In this document: positions 34,961 through 43,474 of the stretch, one piece after another
How positions within the stretch are numbered: the stretch's first letter is position 1
Layout: each line of letters begins with the position of its first letter
Origin: Thalassovita mediterranea
GTDB taxonomy: Bacteria; Pseudomonadota; Alphaproteobacteria; Caulobacterales; Hyphomonadaceae
Length of the DNA stretch: 64,000 nucleotides
NCBI GenBank assembly: GCA_019448215.1
Contig: CP080408.1
Location: 2,046,001-2,110,000, forward strand
Direction: 5' to 3'
Notes under the pieces: generated by a model
What the model saw: only the letters and a program-made list of their open reading frames with translations
What the model was told of the DNA's origin: nothing
The model's database searches: none
Translations under genes and position numbers: made by a program

Positions 34961-36157
34961 ATGAATCTGGAATTCACGCCCGAAGAAGTGGCCTTCCGCA
35001 AGGAAGTCCGCGAATTCATCGAGAACAATTATCCTGAGCATCTCCGCGGCGTTGGCGCGCGCGAGGACCTCAGCAAGGAAGACATGCTGGCCTGGCACCA
35101 GATCCTTGGCAAAAAAGGCTGGTCCGTTCCTGCCTGGCCAGAAAAGTATGGCGGCACCGGCTGGACCCCGACCCAGAAATACATCTGGTCGGAAGAGAAC
35201 GCCCGCATGGACACGATCATGCCGCTGCCTTTCGGCGTCTCCATGGTCGGCCCGGTGATCTACACGTTTGGCTCTGAGGAAATCAAAGCCAAGCACCTGC
35301 CGGGTATCCGCGACGGGTCTGTCTGGTGGTGTCAGGGCTATTCCGAGCCGGGTGCCGGTTCTGACCTTGCCTCGCTCAAGACGACGGCTGTCCGCGACGG
35401 CGACCATTATGTGATCAACGGTCAGAAGACCTGGACCACGCTCGCCCAGCACGCTGACTGGGGCTTCTTCCTCTGCCGCACGGACCCGACTGCGTCCAAG
35501 CCGCAGGAAGGTATTTCCTTCATCCTGGCTGACATGCGCACCCCGGGCATCGAGGTGAAGCCGATCAAGACGATCGATGGCGGCCATGAGGTCAACGAGA
35601 CCTGGCTGACCGACGTTCGCGTGCCTGTAGAGAACCTTGTCGGCAAGGAAAACGAAGGCTGGACCTACGCCAAGTTCCTGCTCGCTCACGAGCGCTCCGG
35701 CATTGCTGGCGTCGCCCGTTCCAAGCGCGGTGTTGAAAAGCTTCGCCAGATTGCTTCGACCGAGCTTCTCGAAGGCAAGCCGCTGATCAATGACGACGAT
35801 TTCCTGCGCAAGATCTCGCAGCTGGAGATCGACCTCACGGCGCTGGAATTCACCGAGCTGCGCACGCTGGCCGGTGAAGCACAGGGCAAGGGTCCTGGTC
35901 CGGAAAGCTCCATCCTCAAGGTGAAGGGCACCGAGATCCAGCAGCGCCTGACCGAGCTCACGCTTGAAGCTGTCGGCCACTACGGCCACCCATACTTCCG
36001 CGGATTCCCGGAAGACGGCTCCAACGAGTTCCCGATTGGCCCGGACTATGCCCACCAGGCAGCGCCGAGCTATTTCAACATGCGCAAGACGTCGATCTAT
36101 GGCGGCTCTAACGAGATCCAGCGCAACATCATCACCAAGATGATCCTGGGGCTCTAG
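34961..36157 (+). CDS. Acyl-CoA dehydrogenase, first subunit of a likely pair
   Basis: A 398-residue protein with AGAGGAGC before the ATG. 'WWCQGYSEPGAGSDLASLKT' near residue 125, 'NGQKTWTTLAQHADWGFFLC' near 152 and the C-terminal 'TSIYGGSNEIQRNIITKMIL' (with the family's GG-x-x-EIQR) are present. It is closest in feel to the FadE enzymes used on steroid side chains or other bulky acyl-CoAs. A second dehydrogenase follows after one small gene; such pairs often form alpha2beta2 enzymes. The codon use is strongly C-ending, consistent with high expression. Confidence 0.92.
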   Translation: MNLEFTPEEVAFRKEVREFIENNYPEHLRGVGAREDLSKEDMLAWHQILGKKGWSVPAWPEKYGGTGWTPTQKYIWSEENARMDTIMPLPFGVSMVGPVIYTFGSEEIKAKHLPGIRDGSVWWCQGYSEPGAGSDLASLKTTAVRDGDHYVINGQKTWTTLAQHADWGFFLCRTDPTASKPQEGISFILADMRTPGIEVKPIKTIDGGHEVNETWLTDVRVPVENLVGKENEGWTYAKFLLAHERSGIAGVARSKRGVEKLRQIASTELLEGKPLINDDDFLRKISQLEIDLTALEFTELRTLAGEAQGKGPGPESSILKVKGTEIQQRLTELTLEAVGHYGHPYFRGFPEDGSNEFPIGPDYAHQAAPSYFNMRKTSIYGGSNEIQRNIITKMILGL

Positions 36158-36159
36158 AC

Positions 36160-36804
36160 ATGATGGCCCGGGCAGCAATCGCTTCACTTGTCATCGCAAT
36201 TGCTGCCCCGGCTCTTCCCGCTGCAGGTCAGGACATTCCTGACGTGGAGGCAGGCGTATCCCTTTTCTGGGTCAGCCATTATGACGGCTACGATTCAAGC
36301 TATCGGGAACGCATCGTGGCAGCAGATGAGGATTGGGCGATCTATCAGCTCCTGGCTGATGACGGGATTTCTGAGAGCGACGAAGTCGGTCCAGATGACT
36401 TCTATGCGCTTTTCTCAGGCATCGACTATCGCGACTGCAGCGAAGACGCGATGCCAGATCAGGCCGAGAGGGGCCGTCTTGCCGCGCTCTTCCCCCTCAA
36501 AGAGGGCAGCACCCTGGAAGATACGACCTATACCGGCAGCCCTATTATCCGGATCGGCGCAAGCGAGGACTTCTTCCTGATGGGAGAGACGGTCAGCGCC
36601 AACAAGGTCGTGTTCGACTTTCCGGAAAATGACGAGGAGCGCGAAGACGAAACGGTGTTCGTGCTCACCGACAAACCTTACACAGTGGCGCTCGATTGGG
36701 GTGAAAGCGGTAAGGACCGCGTTACGCTGATCGCGCAGTCAGACGAAACACAAGATGTGCCCTCACCCGATATGCTCGGGAATTGCGCGGCGCTTCTGAA
36801 CTAG
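36160..36804 (+). CDS. Secreted protein of unknown function between two dehydrogenases
   Basis: A 214-residue acidic protein with a signal peptide (MMARAAIASLVIAIAAPALP, then AAGQ). It starts 2 bases after the first dehydrogenase stop. The mature part is rich in Asp and Glu (SESDEVGPDDF, NDEEREDETVF), has two Cys (DYRDCSED and LGNCAALLN) that could form a disulfide, and shows alternating beta-type segments. I recognise no family. Its placement inside an acyl-CoA dehydrogenase operon is odd for a periplasmic protein. Confidence 0.75.
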   Translation: MMARAAIASLVIAIAAPALPAAGQDIPDVEAGVSLFWVSHYDGYDSSYRERIVAADEDWAIYQLLADDGISESDEVGPDDFYALFSGIDYRDCSEDAMPDQAERGRLAALFPLKEGSTLEDTTYTGSPIIRIGASEDFFLMGETVSANKVVFDFPENDEEREDETVFVLTDKPYTVALDWGESGKDRVTLIAQSDETQDVPSPDMLGNCAALLN

Positions 36805-36837
36805 ACAAAACCAAAGAAATTCCCGGAGGAGACCGTA

Positions 36838-37995
36838 ATGGATTTCAATTTCTCAGACGAACAGACAATGATCCGCGACAGCCTCGCAAGGCTGCTGCGC
36901 GACCAGTACGATTTCGACACGCGCCGCAAGGTTGTCGGCAGCGAAAGCGGCTGGCGTCCGGAAATGTGGCAGCAGTTCGCAGAGCTCGGCCTGCTCGCAG
37001 CGCCTTTCTCCGAGGAAGATGGCGGCCTTGGGGGCGGTTCGATCGACTCCATGGTCATCATGGAAGAGTTCGGCAAGGCGCTCGTCGTTGAGCCATATGT
37101 GCCGACCATTGTCTGCGCTGGCGGTTTCCTGAAGCATGCCGGCACGCCAGAGCAGAAGTCCGAGCACCTCGAAGCCATCATTGGCGGCGAGCGCGTGTTC
37201 GCCTTCGCCTATGCAGAGCCGCGCGGCCGCTACGACCTCAACGACCTTGAGACCACCGCCAAGAAAGACGGCGATGCCTACACGCTGAACGGCCACAAGG
37301 CTGTTGTCGTTGGCGCGCCTTGGGCAAGCCACCTCATCGTGACGGCCCGCACCTCCGGCGACCGCCGCGACAAGGACGGTATCTCTGTCTTCATCGTGGA
37401 AAAGGATGCCAAGGGCGTCACCACCCGCGACTACCCGACCGTCGATGGCCGCCGCGCTTCGGAAGTGTATTTCGAGAACGTGTCCGTCCCGGCAGGCAAC
37501 CTGATCGGCGAAGAAGGCAAGGCCCTGCCGCTGATCGAACGTATCGTCGATGAAGCAACGGTTGCTGTCTGTGCAGAAGCCATGGGCGCCATGGGCGTCG
37601 CGCACAAGCAGACGGTCGAGTACTCCAAGCAGCGCAAGCAGTTCGGCATCGCGATCGGCAAGTTCCAGGTGCTCCAGCACCGCATGGTCGACATGTTCAT
37701 GGAGCATGAGCAGTCGATCTCCATGACCTATATGGCGACGCTGAAGCTCGACGAAGACGAAGTGACCCGCAAAAAGGCGGTGTCCGCAGCCAAGGTCCGC
37801 ATCGGCCAGGGCGGGCGTTTTGTTGGTCAGGAAGCTATCCAGATCCATGGCGGCATGGGCATGACGGACGAGCTGGCCGTCGGCCACTATTTCAAGCGTC
37901 TCACCATGATCGACAGCGAGTATGGCAATGTGGACTTCCACATGCGTCGCTATTCGCGCCTCAGCGGTGAAGAGCAGGCGATGGCCGCCGAATAG
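36838..37995 (+). CDS. Acyl-CoA dehydrogenase, second subunit of a likely pair
   Basis: A 385-residue protein with GGAGGAG before the ATG. 'FAYAEPRGRYDLNDLETTAK', 'NGHKAVVVGAPWASHLIVTA' and 'EAIQIHGGMGMTDELAVGHY' give the family. The usual GP-rich E-x-x-R motif at the C-terminus is replaced by 'DSEYGNVDFHMRRYSRLSG', as in the partner subunits of heteromeric dehydrogenases, so it may lack its own catalytic Glu. It probably works with the 34961-36157 product. A strong terminator follows. Confidence 0.9.
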   Translation: MDFNFSDEQTMIRDSLARLLRDQYDFDTRRKVVGSESGWRPEMWQQFAELGLLAAPFSEEDGGLGGGSIDSMVIMEEFGKALVVEPYVPTIVCAGGFLKHAGTPEQKSEHLEAIIGGERVFAFAYAEPRGRYDLNDLETTAKKDGDAYTLNGHKAVVVGAPWASHLIVTARTSGDRRDKDGISVFIVEKDAKGVTTRDYPTVDGRRASEVYFENVSVPAGNLIGEEGKALPLIERIVDEATVAVCAEAMGAMGVAHKQTVEYSKQRKQFGIAIGKFQVLQHRMVDMFMEHEQSISMTYMATLKLDEDEVTRKKAVSAAKVRIGQGGRFVGQEAIQIHGGMGMTDELAVGHYFKRLTMIDSEYGNVDFHMRRYSRLSGEEQAMAAE

Positions 37996-38020
37996 GCGCC
38001 GTCAACATGCTTGACGAAAA

Positions 38021-38054
38021 GACCCGGCCTGCAACACTGCAGGCCGGGTTTTTC
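38021..38054 (+). terminator. Rho-independent terminator of the dehydrogenase operon
   Basis: A 12-bp perfect stem ACCCGGCCTGCA / TGCAGGCCGGGT (38022-38033 / 38038-38049) with an ACAC loop, followed by TTTT. It lies 26 bases after the second dehydrogenase stop. Confidence 0.92.
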
Positions 38055-38070
38055 TTTTGGGGACGTGAAG

Positions 38071-38619
38071 ATGAAACAGGTGTCTTTTGGCGTGGCCGCT
38101 CTGGTCGCAGGCCTGATTTTCCAGCCAGTAGCCGACGCACAGGATGCGGGCGAAGCCGCGCCTCAGCCTGCACCGCCTTCCTGTGACGGCGATGTGTATG
38201 ACGACTTCGATTTCTGGCTGGGCGAGTGGGAGGTCACCACACCTGACGGACAGGTTGCCGGCACCAATTCGATCACGAAAGCTGAAGACGGATGCCTCCT
38301 GATTGAGCGGTGGACAGCCGCGCAAGGCTCAACGGGGCAAAGCTATAATTTCTACGACACCGGCCTCGACAAGTGGCGCCAGGTCTGGGTCGCGCGCGGG
38401 GCGACCATCGACTATGCAGGCAAGCTGACTGAAGACGGTGAAATGCGCCTTGAGGGCAAGATCGCTTATCGCAATGGCACAACCGCGCCTTTCCGCGGTA
38501 GCTGGACGCCAGAGGCCGATGGAAGCGTCACCCAGCACTTCCAGCAATACAATTCAGAGACGGAAAGCTGGGACGACTGGTTCACCGGTATCTATCGCCG
38601 CACCCCTGCTGGCGAATAA
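38071..38619 (+). CDS. Secreted protein with DUF1579-like lipocalin-type domain
   Basis: A 182-residue protein from the ATG at 38071 (MKQVSFGVAALVAGLIFQPV); the longer open frame upstream runs through the terminator. A signal peptide is followed by 'CDGDVYDDFDFWLGEWEVTT', 'NSITKAEDGCLLIERWTA' and 'YDTGLDKWRQVWVARGATID', a pattern shared with DUF1579-type proteins that look like small beta-barrels. The two Cys (PPSCDGD and DGCLLIE) may pair. Function unknown, probably periplasmic. Confidence 0.75.
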   Translation: MKQVSFGVAALVAGLIFQPVADAQDAGEAAPQPAPPSCDGDVYDDFDFWLGEWEVTTPDGQVAGTNSITKAEDGCLLIERWTAAQGSTGQSYNFYDTGLDKWRQVWVARGATIDYAGKLTEDGEMRLEGKIAYRNGTTAPFRGSWTPEADGSVTQHFQQYNSETESWDDWFTGIYRRTPAGE

Positions 38620-38708
38620 GAGGTCCATGACCACTCGACATGGTCCCAAGGCTGCCATAGTCCCGATCAGGAAAATCAGACACTGCGCCAAATATTGAGG
38701 GAGACACC

Positions 38709-39506
38709 ATGTCCGTCATCAAGCTCGAAAAATCCGGATCCATTGCAACGCTGACGCTGACGCGTCCGGACATGATGAACGCCCTCGGCCAGGAAGGGGA
38801 CGGCCCGGCTGTCGCCGCCGCCTGCGCAGAGATCGAGGCTGACCCGGATATCCGTGTCGCGATCCTGACCGGCGAAGGCCGCGCTTTCTCGGCGGGCGGC
38901 GACGTGAAAGCCATGCGCGACAAGACCGGCGCTTTCGGCGGCAGCCCGAACCAGATCCGGAATGGCTATCGCCGTAACATCCATATGGTCGTCAAATCGC
39001 TCTACAATCTCGAAGTCCCGCTGATTTCGGCGGTGAACGGCGCGGCGATCGGCCTTGGCTGTGACGTTGCCTGTATGGCGGATGTGCGCATCGCGTCCGA
39101 CAAGGCGAAGTTCGGTGTGACCTTCCTCAAGCTGGGCCTCATCCCGGGCGATGGCGGCGCATGGCTGCTGCCGCGGATCGTCGGCAATGCCCGCGCCGCC
39201 CAGCTTCTCTTCACCGGTGATGTGATCGATGCAGAAACCGCGCTCGACTGGGGCCTCATCTCTGAGGTCCACACCTCCGAAGCACTTATGGACGCCGCCA
39301 TGTCGCTGGCAGAGCGTATGGCCGTTCAGCCGCCGCAGGCCTTGCGCCTCGCAAAGACGCTGCTCCGCCACGGCCAGTCTGCTTCCTACGACACGATCAT
39401 GGAGCTCTCCGCCGCCTCGCAGGCCCTGATGCACGAGACCGAGGACCATATGGAAGGCGTCCACGCCATCCTCGAAAAGCGCGCACCAAAGTTCGAAGGC
39501 AAGTAG
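38709..39506 (+). CDS. Enoyl-CoA hydratase/isomerase
   Basis: A 265-residue crotonase-fold protein with GAGGGAGAC before the ATG. 'LTGEGRAFSAGGDVKAMRD' (first oxyanion-hole segment, ~residue 62) and 'VNGAAIGLGCDVACMADVRI' (~110) are present; 'GLIPGDGGAWLLPRIVG' has Asp/Gly in the region where catalytic Glu residues sit, so isomerase or another crotonase activity is possible. It most likely hydrates enoyl-CoA made by the dehydrogenases just upstream. It is followed after 7 bases by the RidA gene. Confidence 0.92.
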   Translation: MSVIKLEKSGSIATLTLTRPDMMNALGQEGDGPAVAAACAEIEADPDIRVAILTGEGRAFSAGGDVKAMRDKTGAFGGSPNQIRNGYRRNIHMVVKSLYNLEVPLISAVNGAAIGLGCDVACMADVRIASDKAKFGVTFLKLGLIPGDGGAWLLPRIVGNARAAQLLFTGDVIDAETALDWGLISEVHTSEALMDAAMSLAERMAVQPPQALRLAKTLLRHGQSASYDTIMELSAASQALMHETEDHMEGVHAILEKRAPKFEGK

Positions 39507-39513
39507 GCCTCAG

Positions 39514-39906
39514 ATGGCAAGCGGGCGCCGCCTGATCTCCACTGGCTCACCTTTCGAGAAGACGCTCGGCTATTCGCGCGCGGTGGTGCAGGGGGACTGG
39601 TGCTTCGTGGCCGGGGTCACGGGGTATGACTACGCCACCATGACCCTGCCAGAGGATGCGGCGGCGCAGGCAGAGGCCTGCTTTGCCACGATTTCCCGCG
39701 TTTTGGACGAAGCAGGCTTTGCCATGTCGGATATTGTCCGGGTCCAGTACACGCTGACCGACCGGGCGTTGGTCGATGAGGTCGCGCCTGTGCTCGGCAG
39801 GCATATGGGCGACATTCGTCCTGCCGCGACCATGGTGATCGCGGGACTGATTTCGCCTGAGATGAAGATCGAGATCGAGGTGACCGCGCTTCGCGCCGAG
39901 GCCTGA
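39514..39906 (+). CDS. RidA/YjgF-family protein
   Basis: A 130-residue protein: 'FVAGVTGYDYATMTLPEDAA', 'ISRVLDEAGFAMSDIVRVQY' and the C-terminal 'MVIAGLISPEMKIEIEVTAL' are typical of the trimeric RidA superfamily, which hydrolyses reactive enamines/imines. The RidA catalytic Arg that normally stands in 'R.A..V' near the C-terminus seems to be replaced (RPAATMV is the corresponding stretch). It probably belongs to a subfamily with another role. Seven bases after the enoyl-CoA hydratase, same operon. Confidence 0.88.
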   Translation: MASGRRLISTGSPFEKTLGYSRAVVQGDWCFVAGVTGYDYATMTLPEDAAAQAEACFATISRVLDEAGFAMSDIVRVQYTLTDRALVDEVAPVLGRHMGDIRPAATMVIAGLISPEMKIEIEVTALRAEA

Positions 39907-39954
39907 CCCTCCGCCACGTAACGTCTTGTGCCCTTTCCGTTAAGCGATAAGCTA

Positions 39955-39966
39955 TCTATCGATAGA
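39955..39966. promoter_or_regulatory. 12-bp palindrome upstream of the ABM monooxygenase gene
   Basis: TCTATCGATAGA is a perfect palindrome 28 bases before the ATG at 39995, in an otherwise gene-free gap. The size and place suit a small dimeric regulator, but a 12-bp palindrome may also be chance. Confidence 0.3.
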
Positions 39967-39994
39967 GGCGAAAAACGCCCTAAGGGAGGACTGC

Positions 39995-40285
39995 ATGATT
40001 GGTATCGTGGCGAAGCTACACATTGCTGAAGGCAAGACGGACGAGTTCGAACAGGTCGGCAAGGACCTGATGGCGAAGGTCAAGGCGAATGAGCCTGGCT
40101 GTCTGACCTACCAGCTCTATCGTTCACAGTCCGATCCGCAGACCTATATCTTCATGGAACAGTATTCGGACGGCGAAGCGCTCAAGGCGCACGGCCAGAC
40201 CGAATATTTCAAGGCAGCCGGGCCGAAAATGGCAGGCTGTTTCGCCGGAAAGCCGGAAATCGAACGCTACGATATCGTTGAATAA
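39995..40285 (+). CDS. Antibiotic biosynthesis monooxygenase (ABM/YgiN) domain protein
   Basis: A 96-residue dimeric ferredoxin-like fold protein with AAGGGAGGAC before the ATG. 'KANEPGCLTYQLYRSQSDPQ' and 'YIFMEQYSDGEALKAHGQTE' followed by YFKAAGPKM are typical of YgiN-type quinol monooxygenases. Function is probably in quinone or oxidative metabolism, but the substrate is unknown. It is followed by the GPH transporter gene 37 bases later. Confidence 0.9.
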   Translation: MIGIVAKLHIAEGKTDEFEQVGKDLMAKVKANEPGCLTYQLYRSQSDPQTYIFMEQYSDGEALKAHGQTEYFKAAGPKMAGCFAGKPEIERYDIVE

Positions 40286-40322
40286 AACCCTCTGACGCGT
40301 CGTCCCTGAAGGAGGGCCCGAT

Positions 40323-41771
40323 ATGGTTGACACCGGTAAGCCGAGCCTCGCAACACGCCTTGCCTATGGCATTGGCGGCGCAGCTGGCGGCATCAAGAAT
40401 AATGGCTTCGAATACGTCCTCCTGCTGTTCTACAGCCAGATCATGGGACTATCGGCCGTCCTCGTCGCGGCGGCGCTCTGGATCGCGCTTCTGATCGACG
40501 CTTTTTCCGACCCGGTTGTCGGTTACTGGTCAGACAATATGCGGACCAATTGGGGACGGCGGCACCCCTTCATGTATATCGCCATGGTCCCGGTCGCGAT
40601 TGGCTATTTCTTTGTCTGGAACCCGCCGACAGAGCTGTCCGGCCTAAACCTCTTCGCGTGGTTGCTCGCATTCACTGTGATCGTGCGGCTGATGTACACC
40701 TTCTTTGAGGTGCCAAGCACGGCGCTCGCGGCAGAACTGACGCAGGACTATGATGAGCGCACATCGCTCATGTCGTTCCGCTATTTCTTTGCCTGGGTCG
40801 GCGGGCTCACGGTCCAGATCATTCTGTTTTTCTTCCTGCTGAAACCCAGTGAAGGCGACCCTTCCGGCTTCTTTCACATTCCTGGCTGGAACACCTATGG
40901 CCTGATCGGCGCAAGCTGCATTCTGATGTCGATTGCCATCACATCGCTTGGCACGCACAGGCACATCCCGCACCTCAAGGCCCCGCCAGCAGCACGCAAG
41001 CTGACCCCGATGAAGATCCTTGGCGAGATATGGGAAACCGTGTCGAACCCATCCTTCCGGGCGCTATTCATCGCGACGCTCTTCGGCCTTCTGGCGAGCG
41101 GTATCTCTGCGACCCTGAACCAGTATATCAACGGCTTCTTCTGGGAATTCACGAACGTTCAGATTACTGGCTTGACTGTTGCGGTCTATGTCTCGGCGAT
41201 CCTCGCGCTTGTCATCGCGCCGCCGGTTGGCAAGGCGTTCGGCAAGAAGAAGGCAGCCATCATCATCGGCTTCCTTGCCTTCACGATTGCGCCGATGCCG
41301 GTCATCCTGCGTCAGTTCGGCCTCCTGCCGCCGAACGGCAGCGATGCGCTCTATTACATCGTGATAACCGTCACCGTTTTCGATCTCGCCCTGATCATCG
41401 CCTATCAGATGCTCGCAGCCTCCATGGTCGCCGACATTGTCGAGCAGAATGAGCTTGCGACCGGCAGACGCTCCGAAGGCATCTACTTCGCTGGCATCAG
41501 CTTCATGCGCAAACTGGCCCAGGGCATGGGCGTGCTGACGGCTTCTGGTGTCCTCGCGGTCGCGTCCATCACCCCCGGTATGCGGGCCGCGCAGGCAAGC
41601 GAGGAATCCATCCGCATCCTTGGTTGGGGCTATGCGCTCAGCCTGCTCACGCTGTGGACGATCATGATGGTCTGCATCAGCTTCTACCGGATCAGCCGAG
41701 AAGACCATGAAGCCAATCTCGAAGCCCTCCGATCAGGGGCAACGGCGCAGCCGCGTTTCGAGAAAAGCTAG
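40323..41771 (+). CDS. MFS transporter of the GPH (glycoside-pentoside-hexuronide) family
   Basis: A 482-residue protein with 12 membrane segments and GAAGGAGGG before the ATG. 'DAFSDPVVGYWSDNMRTNWG' with RRHPFMY after it (loop 2-3) is the hallmark of the GPH:cation symporter family, which takes up glycosides, pentosides or uronides with H+ or Na+. 'TFFEVPSTALAAELTQDYDE' followed by RTSLMSFR is also typical. The substrate cannot be told. Its 3' end is close to the protease gene, with the two read in the same direction. Confidence 0.92.
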   Translation: MVDTGKPSLATRLAYGIGGAAGGIKNNGFEYVLLLFYSQIMGLSAVLVAAALWIALLIDAFSDPVVGYWSDNMRTNWGRRHPFMYIAMVPVAIGYFFVWNPPTELSGLNLFAWLLAFTVIVRLMYTFFEVPSTALAAELTQDYDERTSLMSFRYFFAWVGGLTVQIILFFFLLKPSEGDPSGFFHIPGWNTYGLIGASCILMSIAITSLGTHRHIPHLKAPPAARKLTPMKILGEIWETVSNPSFRALFIATLFGLLASGISATLNQYINGFFWEFTNVQITGLTVAVYVSAILALVIAPPVGKAFGKKKAAIIIGFLAFTIAPMPVILRQFGLLPPNGSDALYYIVITVTVFDLALIIAYQMLAASMVADIVEQNELATGRRSEGIYFAGISFMRKLAQGMGVLTASGVLAVASITPGMRAAQASEESIRILGWGYALSLLTLWTIMMVCISFYRISREDHEANLEALRSGATAQPRFEKS

Positions 41772-41853
41772 GCTCGACAACTGGCACCAGCTGACAAAAT
41801 TGTCATGCGGTGCCAGATTGCGCCCTCGCCAAGGCCGCAATAGAGCCATTTTC

Positions 41854-43383
41854 ATGATGCATAACACCGCCATGACACGGCACGTTTCGAAACTGCTCTT
41901 CATCTCGGCCATCGCAGTCCTTGCGCTGCTGGCCGTTGTAATCAGTCCGCTTTTCTCCTTCGGCCAGCAGGCCGGAGCCCAATCTCAGCCAGACCAGGCT
42001 GAGACCGAACTGGCTGGCGAGACGCAGGCAGATGAGAGCGGCAATTTCTTCATGCCCGGCCGCCGCGTGCCGCAGAGCCAGGCTGAAGTCCAGCTCTCCT
42101 ACGCGCCGCTGGTCAAACAGGTCTCCCCGGCGGTTGTGAACGTCTATACCAGCCGCGTCGTGCGCGAGAGCAATTCGCCCTTCGCCAATGACCCGATCTT
42201 CCGCCAGTTCTTCGGCGCGACACCGCGTGCGCGTGAGCGCGTGCAGAATTCGCTCGGCTCTGGCGTGATCGTGTCGGATGACGGCGTCATCGTCACGAAC
42301 AGCCATGTCGTGAAAGATGCCGACCAGTTCCTCGTCGTCCTGTCGGACCGGCGCGAATACGAAGCTGAGCTCGTCCTCTCCGATGAGCGAACTGACCTCG
42401 CCGTGCTGCGCATCGACAATGATGGCGACCCGCTGCCGACCGTGAAATACGCCGACACGCGCGACACGGAAGTTGGCGACATCGTGCTCGCCATCGGGAA
42501 CCCGTTTGGCGTCGGCCAGACTGTAACGACAGGCATCATCTCGGCAACGGCCCGCACCGATGTCGGCGTGTCGGACTATTCCTTCTTCCTGCAGACCGAT
42601 GCGGCGGTGAACCCCGGCAATTCCGGCGGCGCGCTGATCAACACGAAGGCAGAGCTTGTCGGCGTGAACACGGCGATCTTCTCACGCTCTGGCGGATCGA
42701 ACGGCATCGGCTTTGCCATTCCGGCCGAAATGGTGCGCCGCGTCGTCGATGCAGCTGTGAATGAAGGTATGATCGTTCGCCCATGGCTGGGCCTTAAGGC
42801 GCAATCGGTGAGTTATGACATCGCGCAGGCCCAGGGCCTCGACCGCCCGCTGGGCGTGATGGTGACCGAAGTCTTCCAGGACGGCCCGGCCGATGAGGCC
42901 GGTATCGCCCGCGGCGACCTGATTACAGAGATTGATGGCCGTGAGGTCTTCGATGAGCGGGGCCTCAAATTCCTCGCAGCAACCCGTTCACCGGGTGAGT
43001 TTTCCGAGCTCACGGTCCTCCGCGGCGGCGCGTTCGAAAATATCAGCGTAGAGCTCGCCCCGCCGCCCGGCGCGACCGAGGCAGAGCTTGAGCTTCTGGA
43101 AGGTCGTCACCCTTTCTCCGGCGCCGAAGTGGCAGAGCTTTCTCCGCGCCTTGCCGAGGAGCTTGGCCGGGACCCGTTTGAAACCGGCGTCCTCGTTACG
43201 CGCATCATGCGCGGGGCCTATGCCTGGCGCGTGGTCCGTCCAGGTGACCTGATCGTGTCCGTGAACAACACGCAGATCGAGGGTCTGAGCGATCTCGACG
43301 ACGCCCTTGGCGGCGATACGTCCACCTGGGCGATCGAGCTTGATCGCAATGGTCGCCGCATCAGCGGGACGTTGCGGCTCTAA
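41854..43383 (+). CDS. DegP/Do-type periplasmic serine protease
   Basis: About 509 residues from the ATG at 41854 (MMHNTAMTRHVSKLL; the frame is open further upstream but overlaps the transporter). An N-terminal membrane or signal segment (FISAIAVLALLAVVISPLF) precedes a trypsin-like domain with 'VIVTNSHVVKDADQFLVVLS' (His), 'LSDERTDLAVLRIDN' (Asp) and 'AAVNPGNSGGALINTKAELV' (Ser). Two PDZ domains follow: ~residues 305-390, and a shorter C-terminal one ending 'VSVNNTQIEGLSDLDDAL'. It degrades misfolded envelope proteins. Confidence 0.93.
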   Translation: MMHNTAMTRHVSKLLFISAIAVLALLAVVISPLFSFGQQAGAQSQPDQAETELAGETQADESGNFFMPGRRVPQSQAEVQLSYAPLVKQVSPAVVNVYTSRVVRESNSPFANDPIFRQFFGATPRARERVQNSLGSGVIVSDDGVIVTNSHVVKDADQFLVVLSDRREYEAELVLSDERTDLAVLRIDNDGDPLPTVKYADTRDTEVGDIVLAIGNPFGVGQTVTTGIISATARTDVGVSDYSFFLQTDAAVNPGNSGGALINTKAELVGVNTAIFSRSGGSNGIGFAIPAEMVRRVVDAAVNEGMIVRPWLGLKAQSVSYDIAQAQGLDRPLGVMVTEVFQDGPADEAGIARGDLITEIDGREVFDERGLKFLAATRSPGEFSELTVLRGGAFENISVELAPPPGATEAELELLEGRHPFSGAEVAELSPRLAEELGRDPFETGVLVTRIMRGAYAWRVVRPGDLIVSVNNTQIEGLSDLDDALGGDTSTWAIELDRNGRRISGTLRL

Positions 43384-43474
43384 GTGAATTCGAGAATCTG
43401 CCCGGTCTAGCCTCGCCACCTTTGGATGGTGGTGCTAGCGTCCGCATCACCATCAGATGCGGAAGGGCTCCCCC

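Noticed and set aside
34889-37941. Two long reverse open frames (34889-36187 and 36853-37941) opposite the paired dehydrogenases
   Set aside because: Both are antisense to genes with strong start sites and conserved motifs; the translations are His/Arg/Asp-rich and unlike any family.
43407-43439. Hairpin-forming sequence between the DegP-type protease and S9 peptidase genes
   Set aside because: Complementary pieces (CCACC/GGTGG, CTAGC/GCTAG) exist but no T-run follows and the pairing is broken; not called a terminator.
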